Assembly: GCA_002105175.1 (NCBI GenBank)
Contig: MCGE01000010.1
Coordinates: 1,054,001 to 1,118,000 of the forward strand
Length of the DNA: 64,000 bases
From: Absidia repens
Lineage: Eukaryota > Mucoromycota > Mucoromycetes > Mucorales > Cunninghamellaceae
Direction: 5' to 3'
The position numbers and the translations under genes are program-made. The notes beneath the pieces were generated by a model. That model saw nothing but the letters and a program-made list of their open reading frames with translations, did no database searches and was not told the origin of the DNA. Position 1 is the stretch's first letter. Each line of letters starts with the position of its first letter. Below, one piece after another: positions 11,105 to 23,552 of this stretch.

Positions 11105-12077
11105 TCACTGAAGCACCATAGAGTAAGACTGTATACGTTGTACAAGGCCATTGACTTCATCTTGACATTGTTTGACTTCTTGAGACAAATCTAATGGAAT
11201 ATCACTATCACCAATACTATCGAGACTACTACTGCTTCCACTACTCGAACTACTAGTAACACTATCACCCGCATCACCACAGCCAAGAGAAGTCGCTTCA
11301 TCTAATAAGGTTTGCAATTCAGATCGGATTCTATCTACAAACAGGCCAGTTGCTTGACCATAGTCCTTTTGCTGGATACCGACTTGTCGTATCAGTTCTT
11401 GCCGAGCTTCCGTTTCATTTTCAACGTTGGCGACCATCATTTCAGCGATCAGTTGGTTTCTAGTAGAGACTTGTTCCAGCTGTCTTTGTATTGTGTCGAG
11501 TTCCTTCTTGAGCATCTGCTGTTCCTTGATGAAGCGATTGTCCATGTCTTGAATCGACTGTTGTAATACCTTTTGTTGTTGTTCCACACGAGCTTTCGCT
11601 AACACAGCCGCATCCCGATCTTGACCCAGTTGCGTTTCCCGTTTCTTAAGATCATCCAAATGCTTCCTCGACGTTAACGCATCCGTCTTGAGCTGCTTGA
11701 CCTGGTTTTCCAATTCCACAGACTGTTGCTTGGTAAGATCCAATGATTGCTGTTTGGATTCCAATAGTTCCATCAGTTCCTGAATATGTATCCGGCATTC
11801 TTGATTCGACTGGACGTATTCTTTGCTTTGCTGTTCATTGTTCTTTTTAGCTTCCCGGGCACTATCGAGCTTGATAATAAAAGAAGAATAAATAAGTATG
11901 AGAATAGATGACTGATAGTTGGTTTTAAACGCTCTTTTAGAGTACCTGTGCTTTAATGGTAACCAGATCTTTCTGTAAAGTATCCCAAGTTTCTTGAAGT
12001 TCTTCAATGACTCGGTTAGATCTTGAATTCGAGCTTGATTTCGATGGTTGAGGGGTTGCTGGAGCAAGTGTCATCAT
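11105..12077 (-). CDS. Coiled-coil protein, possibly She3-like
   Basis: 298-residue protein from two exons (12077-11946 and 11869-11105; GT-AG intron). After a Ser/Pro-rich start it is almost entirely heptad-rich coiled coil (about 20-205: VIEELQETWDTLQKD, ELENQVKQLKTDALT, RQLEQVSTRNQLIAE). A Ser tract follows (SSSSSGSSSS) and then a short C-terminal helix. The architecture and the opening helix resemble the fungal She3/SHE3-domain proteins that link myosin V to mRNA cargo. Coiled coils attract false similarity, so this is a hypothesis. A reading straight through the intron would add a hydrophobic stretch unlike the rest. It faces the CK1 kinase gene with 1.1 kb between starts. Confidence 0.6.
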
Positions 12078-13209
12078 TTAAAAAAAAAAAAGCAAGCGGA
12101 AGAGAATTCCACAGAAAAAAAAAATTCGACGTTTCATCAAAAGCCTGCGGAGCTGTAATTTTTCTGTAGGTGAAATTGATCAATGATGTACTGGTTGTAA
12201 TAGTTATTGCAAGGCAGATCGATGGGCAAATCCTTTTTAGTCAACAAATAACAGTGTTATTTTTCGGATAAAATTGAAAGAATGATAAAAGATACTTGCG
12301 ATTATATGCGGTGTATGTTCTTGACTTGACAAAGTAAAAACTACCTAACAAAAAAGAAAAAAATATTGCACCCGTTTTTAGACGTAACGGCAGGCAGGCA
12401 GGCAAGTTGGGGAATATTAGAATCACACGGTTTCCAAAAACAGGTTGAATATGAGAAATGGGGTGGTGTGTGGGCGGCATTGAATTTCCTCACGTTTGTA
12501 TATTTTTATTCCCACTACCTTTATTTTTCTTCTCTTCTCTTCTTTTCTGTTCTTCTTCTTTTTTTTTACATATATTATTTTTCCCTTCCACACAAAACAT
12601 TACTTTTTTACATTCAAATACCCATTATATTTCTTGTCTTTTCTTCTTTTTCTTATTCTCACTTTTTTACTCTCTTTGTTTCTTGGACAATTGGGTAAAA
12701 AAAATCCATTACAGGGTCAACAAGAAAAAGAGCCACCATTTCCATCTATCGTTTTGTGCTCTTCCTCAATTTTCCACTGCTCACTTCAGCCAAGGTAAAC
12801 GGGGGGTCACCTTTTTTTCTTTTTGGAAATCACTATTGCCGACTCGGTTCAACGGCAGTTTGATTTTTCATAAAGAAAAGAAGAAGATACAGCCTTATTA
12901 CTCTTTACGTCCACCGCAATTCAGCCTCTTTCATTGTCTTCCAACAACTCTACTGCTTGATACGTTTAGTCGCCTTCTTTATCCGGTACTTTTTGACTTA
13001 TTGGACCCTATCATTATCTATTTGTTCGTTTACCTTCCTTCCCCTCCCCCCTTTAGATATATATTTGCCTTATCTTTTGTTTATTGATATTTATTCATAT
13101 CCGTCTTTCTTTTTATCATTTCTATTATATTATTATATTTATTCCATCCCCTCATATACACAAACCTACACCCTCCTTCTTTATTGGCTTTTTACTGGGT
13201 GATTATATC
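12078..13209. promoter_or_regulatory. Divergent region with long pyrimidine-rich leader of the kinase gene
   Basis: From about 12500 to 13200 the plus strand is strongly T/C-rich (runs such as cttctcttcttttctgttc). This gives several overlapping Phe/Ser/Leu-rich ORFs with no family features. I read it as the promoter and long 5' leader of the CK1 gene. GCAGGCAGGCAGGCA occurs near 12390. Confidence 0.45.
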
Positions 13210-15270
13210 ATGGCTGTCATCAGCAACAAGTCCCAACCATCCATGGTGCCTTTACCGACCTCGTACAGCTTGACAAACTCCTCTCTTGAAAGCAACCAAT
13301 CCAATATCAGCGATCAGGAGGTTGTCATTGGTGAACAATGGATTGTGCTCGCGAAAATTGGTGAAGGATCATTTGGTGAAGTTTTTGAAGGTATTGGGGG
13401 CAAAAAAAAAAAAATATATATATATATAGGCCAATGGCATCACACTGCTCACATTTTCATTCTTCTTTTCGACACGATAGTAAAAGATATCAATACTGGT
13501 CGTCATTATGCTGTCAAGCGGGAACCACGTTCTTCTCATCCTTCTCAAATCAAGCATGAAAGCATTCTTTATGATATATTGGCTGCAGGACGTAGGTTGA
13601 CAACTTTATATAAAAATAAAAAAGCGACTATGAACACACAATTAAATGACATACTATTACCATTTTTTTTATGTAGCTGGTATTCCTCAATGTCATTGGT
13701 ATGGTCGACACGAAGATTTTGACTGCATTGTGATGGACTTGTTGGGAAGTAGCTTGAAACAGTTACGGCAATCAGTACATCATATTCCTCTGCCTATCGT
13801 TATGGACCTAGGGTGTCAAATTGTAAGTAATTAAAGATAAAACCATGCAGTGTTTCTAACTCGTTGGTTTTATTTACGTTTCTGAATAGATCGACATACT
13901 GGAACACATACATAATCGGGGACTATTATACAGGTAAACCCCTCCCTCCCTCCAGCACCGAATCTCATCTGTTAAAATATGTCCAAAAAACTAATTTTTG
14001 TATGATATTGATTGTGTAAAATAGGGATGTCAAGCCTGAAAACTTTTTATTCTCTGACTCATGCCGGCTACCAGACTACCACAGATACGTTGATGAAAAT
14101 AGCACGCATCGGCGATGGGATTATGAATCGTGTCAACAGCTCTTTGCAACGTGGGGTGAAACAAGACCAAAGCTCTTTGTGGTAGATTTGGGTCTGGCGA
14201 CCTGTTGGCGCAATCTGGACACTAAGCAACCTTATCCTGAAAACAAGAAACGAATTCGAAATAAAACTGGTACAGCTCGGTATGCCTCTCTCAATGTGCA
14301 TCGTGGGAAGACGCCCTCTCGGCGGGATGACATGGAAAGTCTGGGCTACTTGGTGGTGGATTTGGCCCTTGGAGGTTTACCATGGACCGGCATCCAGGCG
14401 CGTTCGTCAAAAGCAGGGTGGGACAGAATGCGTGCTATGAAAGAAGATATCCGCACCGTTGATCTTTGTGATGGACTTCCTCATGGTGTAGTAGCATTTA
14501 TTGATTATACGCGGCGCCTTGGCTTTGCTGATGAACCTGATTACGAGTTATTACGGAAGCTTTTGCAATCCTCGTCCTCCCCATACGTGCAAGATAGTCC
14601 TCCCTCCAGCTTGTCTCTTTCTGTCTCATCGTCAGCAGCATCTACGCCGGGAAGCAGGGCAAAGAGCGGACAGCACCAGCACCACCAACAGCAACATCAG
14701 CATTCCTCTTCCAATAAGCAGCGATCCAAGTCAATGGAATCAACAATGAACAATACCAACAGCTTCAACACAAACTGCATCAGCAACAATGAAGATGTAT
14801 TTATTATGGACGATCTTGCCACTGACTTTTGTGTCATCTCATTGAACAAGAAACCGCACCCCTTCACAGTCCCCCCTCCTTCAGGTCATGGTGGTGGTGG
14901 TGGTGGTGGTGGTGGAAGACGACGACGCAATTCCAAAAAATCAAGCAAGCCAATTCATAGTAGTGGTAGTGGTGGCGGTGGTGGTGGCGGTGGACAGCGG
15001 CAACAGTATAATACGATGCCGAACTTCTCGTCGTGCAGTGTTCGACCACCTACACAAAATGGAAAACAGCAACATCAACAACAACGACAACGGTACCAAC
15101 CTCCTCATCACCGTGTAGTTACCCCCAGTCCTCCTGAGACATCGTCCACATCTGAATCGAAACACCAACAACAGGGACTCACCAATCCATGGAGCCGCTA
15201 TCCTACAGCAACACTCAACCAACACTATCCGCATTCACAGTGGCATCATGGTGGAACAGGGTTGGTGTGA
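13210..15270 (+). CDS. CK1-group protein kinase with long low-complexity tail
   Basis: Ser/Thr kinase of the CK1/TTBK/VRK group, 575 residues, five exons: 13210-13390, 13481-13591, 13677-13822, 13890-13933, 14025-15270. Gly loop GEGSFGEVFE about 51-60, Lys in HYAVKRE about 73, catalytic loop YRDVKPENFLF about 160-170, metal-binding motif VDLGLA with Asp about 215 (DLG instead of DFG), GTARYAS and DDMESLGYLVVDLALGGLPW, both diagnostic of CK1. The catalytic residues K, D and N are all present, so it should be active. After about residue 350 the tail is Ser-, Gln/His-, Asn- and poly-Gly-rich with basic patches, likely disordered. The start at 13210 follows from the leader: the in-frame upstream ATG at 13084 would add a hydrophobic, low-complexity extension. 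The exact CK1 subfamily is uncertain. Confidence 0.88.
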
Positions 15271-16946
15271 TGTAATCGAACAGGTGTGAACTTTTTTTAT
15301 TTGTGTCGATTATAGTTTAGTATGGATATTTCGTCTTGCTGGTTTATTATTATTCTTTTTCCTCTCTTTCTCTTTCTCTTTCTCCCTTTTTTCAGTGAAG
15401 CGTATTAGTTACCTTTATTATTCGTCCCTCTCTCGTTTAGTTTATATCTCTCTGTCCCTTCTCTTTGTCATCTTTATCCCTCCTTCTGGAGTTGATTTAC
15501 TTAATAAAGAAAAAGACTAAATCTGAAAAAGGATTTATTCTCATGTCTCGTATTTGTTTGTATTACCTTTGTTGTGAAAAGAATTCGATCTTGTGATATA
15601 CTACTAGTGGAAAAGGTGAATGTGATGCATGGGTGGATGTGTGGAAGTCTGCTTTTCATTTTTCTTTTGCCTTTTATTTCCATCCTTGTGCAGTATGTAT
15701 AGAAAGAATATCAATATGTTGATTATTGTAGATTCAATAAACAGTTGCGATGAAAAAAAAAAAAGTGTCAATACTATCATAAAAAATGTATAGCAACATA
15801 AAAAAAGAATGACATTTCAGTACAGGTACTGTCAAAGAAAAAAAAAAAAAAAAGGATGATCTGCAAGAATAGGCATGTTCGTCACCTCGGATGAAAGGAC
15901 TGATTCAGGGCGGAGAACGCACCATACATATTCTTCTTTTTCTTCTTTTTCATTTTAATTGGCTATCTGGAGGATACAGTATATTTTTATTGTCCATACC
16001 GCGGCTTATTTTTGTCAGCATTATGTCGACCCATAAAAAAAAACCTCCAAACTCCGTCCGGAAACTCCACCAGTTCAACAGTGTGCCTGGTTCTAGGAAA
16101 AGGTCCACTTTTATAAAAAGAAAAATGCTATTCTTCATGAAATCAAATAATAATAAAAAATGAAAAGCAAATGTCGCCTATATAGAGCAGTAGTGCTATA
16201 TTAGAATATGAGAAGCAAAAAAGAAGGGAAATTAGCGCCTGTACCGAGAACACCGAAAAATATTGGCCCACCCTTCCACTCCTTCTTTTTTTTAAAAGTA
16301 CGCTATTCCCTCGGGTATGATTTGTTCCCATTTTATTGGACTTCTCTTTTTTTTTTTTATCCGCAAGGTGGGGTTAGGGGAACCCTGACCTGCCTACTTT
16401 TTATTTACATGACCGATCGTCGTTGCAAGTTTTTGGATTCACATTACCTCAAGTTACACCTGGGAATACCTTGGAAAATGTGTTTTAAGGTTTTCCCCAC
16501 CCCCACCCCCAGTCGTTTTTCTATTTTATTTATTTTTTTTGGATTGTTTTAGAAACACCCACCAATCAGTTAGTATTGATTTTTTGGTCTATTGGAGTAA
16601 AAAAAAAAAAAAAAAAAAAATACTTCCATTTCTGTCGAAATTACAAATCATAGCACCTAAATGTCTTTTTGTCCATTTTTTTTGTATGCTTCTTTTCACT
16701 GTATTTTATCGTGGTAAAAAAGATCAGTGTAGTAAAAAGATACAACGAATACAAAGTTCTTCGGACAATAAAACAATCAAGAGGTATGATGCGGGGAAAA
16801 TGGTAAATGAAGTTCAACTCCCACCCAAGTCGGCATTTGAATTCAGGTTTAATAAATTGGATTGCAAAAAAAAAAATTTTTGTTTTATTTCTTTTGTTTC
16901 TTTTTTATTTTATTTTATTCTTTTGCTATATTTTATTTTATACACA
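15271..16946. other. Intergenic region, homopolymer-rich
   Basis: About 1.7 kb. AATAAA-like signals occur at about 15503 and 15736 downstream of the kinase. A tracts lie at 15752-15763, 15838-15853 and 16600-16620. The last 100 bases before 16947 are T-rich, a leader for the permease. No ORF has family features. Confidence 0.45.
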
Positions 16947-18937
16947 ATGTCGTCCGTTCCGCATGATAAAAGAGAAATACAAGATCAGGATCTGGATCAT
17001 GATTTTACCAACGAATATGCTGGCTCCCCTGAACCTGTAACTGTTGAAGATGCTGAAAACGAACGTGCTATTGAAAAGAAATTGGTGCGTATGTTGGATT
17101 TGCGATTACTTATTTGGTCTTTCTTTGGATACTTCGCTAACGGTTTGGATCGAAACAATATGCCAAACGCTTATACCAGTGGGATGCCTCAGGACTTGAA
17201 CTTGCAAAAGGACGAATACAATTGGGCCGTAACGCTGTTCTTCATCGGTAGGTTGGGAAGAATATCTATTTTATGATGTGACAGTTTTCTCTAACACATT
17301 TTATTTTCTGTATCTAGGTTATGTCATGTAAGTCTCGATAGCACTTGCAAGGTAGAATGATGAAATCTGTTGACTAAACCCTTTATTTGTGTTATGACAT
17401 ATGTATATTTAGACTTCAAATTCCTTGCAATGCTATTATCACTCGTGTCAAGCCTAGTATTATGTTACCTGGTATCATGTTCCTTTGGGGTGCTGTGGTG
17501 TGTTTTATGGGTAAATATTTGGAAACAAAAACTGTAAATTTGTTATACAAAACTAATTTTTTCTAAACTATCAAATATATTCATAAAGCGCTGGTGAAGG
17601 ACTATCGCGGTTTATATGCTCTCCGAGTGTGCCTTGGAATTAGTGAAGCGGTAAGAAAATGATATTGGACAAATTAAGCGTTTTTAATCAGAAACGGATA
17701 ACTAAAATAAAACTTTATTATTTTACCCTGATTTAGGCTTTTTATCCTGGTATCGTCTATCTACTAGGTTCTTGGTACACAAAAGAAGAACTTGGTACCA
17801 GAACAGCCGTATTTGTAGCTGGTAAGTCAATTTTCTATATTGTCTTGTATGTTTCAGTTGTATCAATTCTCTTAACACATTTTTTGTTATGTTTTGTTTT
17901 ATTTAGGTTCTCAAATTTCTGGCGCCTTCAGTGGGCTGATTAGTGGTGCCATTTCTCAAACTTTAGATGGTCATAACGGTATGCGTGGGTAAGTTCGGAC
18001 AAAAACAAATCATATGCGTATATATCACTTGACGCAATATACTAATATTTCATATTTCTCTATGGACTATAGCTGGAAATGGCTTTTTATTATCGAAGGT
18101 CTCATTGCGGTGTTCATCTCCATCTTTGGCTTCTTCATTTTGCCTGATTTGCCTGGAAACACCAAATTCGTTGATGGCGAACTTCGCGAAGTAGCATTGA
18201 AGCGCTTACACCGTCAAGGCAAGAAGACAGCTGTCTCCGGATTGAATTGGGTCACCTTTAGAAACTTGTTGGGTTCTCCTTATATTTTGATCTACATTAT
18301 TATTTTCTCCATTATGCAAATGGGCATGGGTATCCTTCAACAATTCCCTATTATTTTGAACAAAATGGGCTACGAAACCTCTTTTGCCAACTATATGCAA
18401 GCTCCTCTTTGGTTATTTGCTGGTGTGGTGATTATCTGTCAAGGCTTCCTCTCTGATCACAAAGGCCCTCGTGTGTGGCACATTGTGGCTGGTGGATTGT
18501 GGACGCTCATCTGGTATATCGTCCTTGTGGCAGTCAATGGCGGCCATCTCCCTGTACCTCTTCTCTTTGTCTGTGTCTACATGGTCACCCCAGTTCTTGG
18601 TATCAGTCCCATTATGATGACTTGGGTGAATGAATTTTATGCCAGTGATATGGAAACCCGTGCTTTGGCTATCGCTATGGTCAACTCTATCGGTAATCTC
18701 GCCCCCAACTTTGCCAACGTCAAGGCCTGGTATGTGATGGATGCCCCTGAATTCCGAACCGGTAAAATCGTTACCATGATTTTGCTTGTCGTCATGGTGA
18801 TTCTCTGTGTCACTATGTATGCCATGCAAAGAATGGGTGTGTTGCTTCCCAAACCTGCCCACAAAATCGAAAACGAAAACTTGGAGGACGAGAAAGCTGA
18901 CCCTAGTTTAGTTTCACGTGAAGTATTTAAAAACTAG
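16947..18937 (+). CDS. MFS permease, allantoate/Dal5-type anion:cation symporter
   Basis: Twelve-helix transporter of the ACS family (Dal5, Tna1, Vht1, Fen2 relatives), presumably plasma-membrane uptake of a carboxylated nutrient or vitamin. Seven exons: 16947-17247, 17318-17327, 17413-17510, 17589-17650, 17737-17821, 17907-17988, 18073-18937; 500 residues. Family marks are LDRNNMPNA in the first loop (compare LDRxNIGNA), the helix 4-5 stretch RVCLGISEAAFYPGIVYLL, WKWLFIIEG before helix 6, and MVNSIGNLAPNF in the C-terminal half. Exon 2 is only 10 nt; without it the frame is lost and the conserved GYVxLQIPCN segment cannot form. The hydrophilic N-terminus (about 60 residues) and C-terminus are cytosolic. 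The substrate cannot be read from sequence. Confidence 0.9.
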
Positions 18938-19416
18938 TTGTTTGATTTATTTTATTTTATTTAGTATTACCCTTATTGCCTTTTCCTCTTTTTTTTTTTC
19001 CTCTCATATTATTGTATCCTCATTCCTGTATTTATATTTTATTTAATTTCATTTTAGTTTTTGTATTCTATTTAATTTATTTATTAATTTTTCTAATAAA
19101 CAATCGACGTTATGTTGATGTTATTGGAAAGTCAAAAATAATTGATTTCGAATATGGTTTTCGATGATTATATAGGTATCAGACGTCAGTAGCAGTGGGG
19201 AAGTTACGCGTTGATGACGAACTATTGCTGAAAAATGTTTGAAGCAGGGAATAATTTCCCTGAATGAACAATGCAGAACTTTTTTCCATCAAATTTGTTG
19301 ACGTGGAGCAATTATTTCGATTATGTTGTATGGCTTTAAGCCTGTAAAGAAGAGAAGCAAAGAGAGTGTTTCCTTTTTCGAAAAATAAACTCGCCCACCT
19401 ACCCTGGCAGAGAACA
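18938..19416. other. Intergenic region between permease and repeat copy A
   Basis: T-rich 3' region of the permease with an aataaa at about 19095, then unremarkable sequence up to the repeat head. No gene seen. Confidence 0.45.
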
Positions 19417-20417
19417 TTTCAAATACCGCCCACGTGAATGTTTATATATCCCGGTTTCTATCTTTTTCTCTCTCCCTCTTTCTTTTCATTTTCATTTTTT
19501 CTTTCACGATTTTAACCTCTATTAGATTCAGGTGATCTTAGATTAGTGTTAGGACTAGTTTAGAAGGGTTTTCAAATCAGGGATTACAAGATGCATGGGG
19601 AAACCCTTTCATTTTGGATCTAGGATCTGAAGACACGATTAATCGGCTTTTTGAAGCATCCATTAGCTTAGTTTAGTGTTAGTTGATAATAGTTTGTATC
19701 TACAACTGAATAAAATATGTTTCCTTTTACATCCTTCAATGAAAAATGTCCTAATAGTCTTTCTCATGTCTTGTGCAATGATCTCTTTTTAACTACCATC
19801 ATCCCTCTTGATTAGTTTGATCGTTGTTATACTTCAATAAACAATATCACTTTGATCTTTCCCGTGTCTTAAGCATTGCACTTTTTTACATTCGTCCCTT
19901 TAGATTAGTTTAACATTGTCTAGAGCTCCTACTAGTCTCACTCATGTCACCCTCATTACATCTTTTGTTACAATGAAGTCAATGCTCCTACTTTAGAATT
20001 CACCCAATATGTTTCTAATAAAATATATCTTTTCATCTACTACCCTCTGATCCATAATACATTGATAATGGCGCTATTTTGAAAGTTTTGTGAGTATCCT
20101 ATCAAACACCAGCTTCTGTTTTGGTAGTACTACTTTTTCCTTAGTGCCACCATAACTACGCTTCACTTTAGAAACCCAACGACTGAAATGTGAATCTAGC
20201 TAGTCTCTATATTGTATGAGAACTGATTCTACTCCCGTCTATCGTTCCATGATAAAATTAGATCGCCTATATTTATTACCAGCGATCCCGTTATAACGGA
20301 ACTTCGTTGTAGTCCATCTTTCCTTACTATCACTAATGCTAACGCTAATACTTGAACTTTTTTATCGTCGGAACTTCTTCCCAGTGCCACCCAAAAAAAA
20401 AAAAAAAAAAAAAAAAG
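19417..20417 (+). mobile_element. Dispersed non-coding repeat, copy A
   Basis: First of five related copies in the window. It starts with the head motif ttcaaataccgcccacgtg (19418-19436) and continues with a pyrimidine tract. The common core follows: agattagtgttaggactag near 19540, aaaccctttcattttggat near 19600, then attagcttagtttagtgtt near 19664. Several diverged sub-units follow, most with an AATAAA or similar word (near 19710, 19837 and 20018), and the shared 3' words ctctgatcca and gtgagtatcc near 20045-20098. An A run at 20394-20416 may be a poly(A) tail, but its link to the element is uncertain. No ORF. The 3' boundary is approximate. Confidence 0.7.
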
Positions 20418-21027
20418 TCATTTTCATTTACCCCATCCTGTATTGAACATCATGCGTGTTCGGGATACCATCTAGTCCAATTTTAGGACCAACCATCCAA
20501 TGTTTCTTTGATCAACAATCCCCCCCCTCGTTTCTTTTTTCTTCGGTCATCAGGCTTCTTCTGTTTTTTCTTCTTGCACAACCCGTTACCCCGCCCCAAG
20601 ACCATGCAGATTTAACAATGAGAAACAGGAAGATAGCCTCGCCCAACACTGAAAGTTACTTACCAACGAGATATAAAACTCTCTACCATGCGTCACAATC
20701 ATTTCTTTTTCTTTGTTTCACTCTGTCCGTTTGCAACCATCATGTATTGTTTTCTCACACCTAGCACGTCTTTTCCTGTAAAAAAAAAAAAAAAGGGGGA
20801 GCAGCACAAGTGACCGTTCAAATATAATAAGTAAGACACAAACGAATCAACTGATAATCAAGTTCATCAAATTTCTTTTTATTCGGTGGTTTAAAAATAA
20901 AGGGACAAGATAATTGACTAAAAACAAGAAATTAAATAAATAAAAAAAAAACCAGGGGATGAAGCTAGTTAAAACAAAATAAAAACAAACTATGTACAAC
21001 AGTATAAAGAATAAAATATAAAGAGGG
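20418..21027. other. Intergenic region, 3' side of the APSES gene
   Basis: About 0.6 kb; AAT-rich near 20880-21020 with AATAAA in either orientation, and an A14 run near 20780. The ORF at 20456-20764 lacks any domain. Nothing else is seen. Confidence 0.45.
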
Positions 21028-23552
21028 TCATGGGGAATTGATAGGAAGAGGTTGGGTAGAAGTTCTAATATGACTAGTGGTAGCTACATTGTTGCCGTTT
21101 CGAGTCGAGGCATCGTGAGAAGAGGCATGATGAGGGCTATTGGCTGTGTTCGCAGCACTGGCAGCAGAAGCGGCAGCAGCAGCCGGAGGAGGAGGAGGAT
21201 TCACAAGGGGTTCTGTCGTAGGGGAGGGGGATCCGCCATCCGGGAAAGCGCCTTGGCGACGAATCTTTTCCATAAAGCCTATCACACGCGCCAAATCCAA
21301 ATCGGGAGGATCACTTTCAATGGCCAAGGTCAAGGGTTCCACCAGTTCATCGATCTTGTCCACAGGCAGGTTGCAACAGGCCGCAATTAACCGTTTGCAC
21401 TGTGTTTCCTTCTCGGCAGTCTCGGCATGTAATTCGTCCACATGTGTCTGTAGCGCATCGTTGTTGAGTGTATAAGCAGCCACGCGTGCCTTGAGCTTGG
21501 CTAATACATCCTCCTGCTTGTCAACATCATCGCCGCCGTCAACATCCACGCCAAACATCGCATCAATATCTTGATTCACGTCGAATTGAAGCACAGCTGT
21601 CCTGTCCAAGGGTTGGTTTTCTTTTTGTAAAAGTGTCTCGAGTTCATTCCAGCCGGCATCCAATGCTTGCTTGAGATTACGCACCTTTTGCTGCCCTTCC
21701 GCCAAAAGCTGCGATTGTTCTTGTCGTCGTTCCAAATCCTTCCTGGCTGTTTCTAGTGCTTGGTTCGTCGTTTCCAATTTTTCTTCCGTTTCCTTCAACT
21801 GCGCTTCCCGCTTGGTGAGTTGGTCGCCATATTCTTCATCCAGTGCATCTACAATTTTTTGGACAGCTAAAAAAAAAAAAAAAAAAAAAAGTTCAATAGG
21901 TAAGCGTCATTTCTTCTGCATGCGTGTTCAGTTTTTGGCGGCACGAGGGAGGGACGACTTACTAGCAACAATTTCCTTGCCTCTATGACTTGACCCTGTA
22001 GTTCGTTTTGCATAAAGAGTCGTGGAGGGAGGCACATTGAGAGATTGGTCAGTATCTTCATTATTCTGGTTGGTAGGTTCAGGTGGTTGCTAGATAGACG
22101 ATTTTTTTTTTTAAAAAAAAAAAAAGAACCAAGTCAATAAAAGGATCAGACAGAATAATACCACCTTGTTTTCAAAACTTACGTTGTTGTCATTGTTTGT
22201 GATATAATCGTTTGGGGTGAGGGAAAGATTGTTTTCAACAAATCGATCAGCGCCAGCTTCCAGTAACAATTCCACCATCCGAGTGCAGTCCAATCTTGCA
22301 GCAATGTTCAATGCGGTATCGCCTTGGTCATCTTGTAAATCCAAAAGTGGTGATTTGTCTTGAGTGGTTGTTGAGGAAGGTGATTTTTCCAGCAAACGCA
22401 ATAAATGATGCATATAATATAACGCAGCAAGATCACGACCATGAATGCCACTAGTAATCACAGTATGATGCAGCACAGTCCTACGTTTGTGATCTGTCAC
22501 AGAGAGAGAGCCTTCCAAACATTTGAGAAGTCGCCGGAAACAATCACGATCAAAACTGTTGGTAGCTGCCAAGCACCGCATCAAAGGAGTTTCACCAGAG
22601 TAGTTTTGTCGGTTGATATCTGCACCGTATTTCGTCAGTTGTTCCACGGTATTGAATCGTGCCAGGGATGCTGCCCAGTGTAGCGCTGTGTTGCCTTGCT
22701 CATCGAGAACCATATTGAGATCAATGCCTCCTGATGTTTGCAAAAGATCAGACACACCACCAGTATCATCAGAAAGGAAGATGGACATAAGGATCGCACG
22801 GTGCTTTGCTTGGGCTGAGCTGTCGCTTACTGTGGATTCACTTGTTGGAGGTTGAGTGGGTACCAGTCGAGCTTTTTTTTGTGTATGTGTGTTTTCGTTA
22901 TTTTCAGGAACCCAATGTTGCTGTGGAGGTTGATGTTGCTGTTGATGATGATGATGTTGATGTTGTTGTTGCTGCTGTAGATGGTGATGGTGTTGGTGGT
23001 AATGATGCTGTTTTTCTTGTTGTTGTAAAATTGACGGACCGCTTGCCGATGACTGAGCCAAATCTCTTTTCTTCTTCAGTTGAGCTTGTCGATCATAACT
23101 TTGGCTTTGTTCTTTGGTTGGGACATGACGTTTTTCATCAATATTTCCGGCAGTTGCTGGGTCGAATTCCATCATGGGTTTAACAATATCGTAGACCTCA
23201 TAGCGCTGCGCTAGTTCAATACTTCTTTGAAGAGGAATCCTAGTCGAGCACCAATCCAGCAAATGGAGAAGGGATATGAGTGATTTACATATAGTACTTG
23301 AATTCCACTATTCACTTACCAAGTTCCCTGGAATTTGCCATAGCCACCCTGCACTTTTTCGTGTTCACCAGGAAGAATTTCACGTTCCAAGATCTTTGTG
23401 CGTTTGCCCTTTTCGATACCAGCAACCTTGAGGATTTGAGTAGCATTCATATGTGAGTCCACCCTTCGTCTCATGATTGCAATATCCTTGACTACCATTT
23501 CAAACACTGCAACACCAGAGTACACAGCAGTATAGATGCGTGGAGTTGCCAT
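21028..23552 (-). CDS. APSES/ankyrin transcription factor, MBF/SBF DNA-binding type
   Basis: Cell-cycle transcription factor of the Mbp1/Swi4/Res family. Four exons on the minus strand: 23552-23320, 23239-22183, 22089-21963, 21866-21028; 751 residues. An N-terminal KilA-N/APSES domain occupies residues 1-105 ([48 protein letters not shown]; the intron splits the Trp codon). A Gln/His-rich linker (about 150-190) follows, then ankyrin repeats about 255-430 ([37 protein letters not shown]). After these come a coiled coil at about 475-560 and a second helical segment to about 690 ending in a Pro/Ala/Ser/Asn tail. This is the full Mbp1/Res layout. Fungal MBF drives G1/S genes through ACGCGT sites, so RPA1 in this window is a plausible target (inference). 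Which paralogue this is cannot be told here. Confidence 0.92.

Noticed and set aside
12366..13202. Overlapping plus-strand ORFs rich in Phe, Leu and Ser before the kinase gene
   Set aside because: They arise from a T/C-rich leader in all three frames; no domain and no splice logic.
14888..15118. Val-rich and His-rich ORFs on both strands in the kinase tail
   Set aside because: Shadows of the GGT/GGC poly-Gly codons of the kinase.
20456..20764. 102-residue plus-strand ORF after repeat A
   Set aside because: Hydrophobic low-complexity reading of a T/C-rich stretch; no domain; convergent with the APSES gene end.
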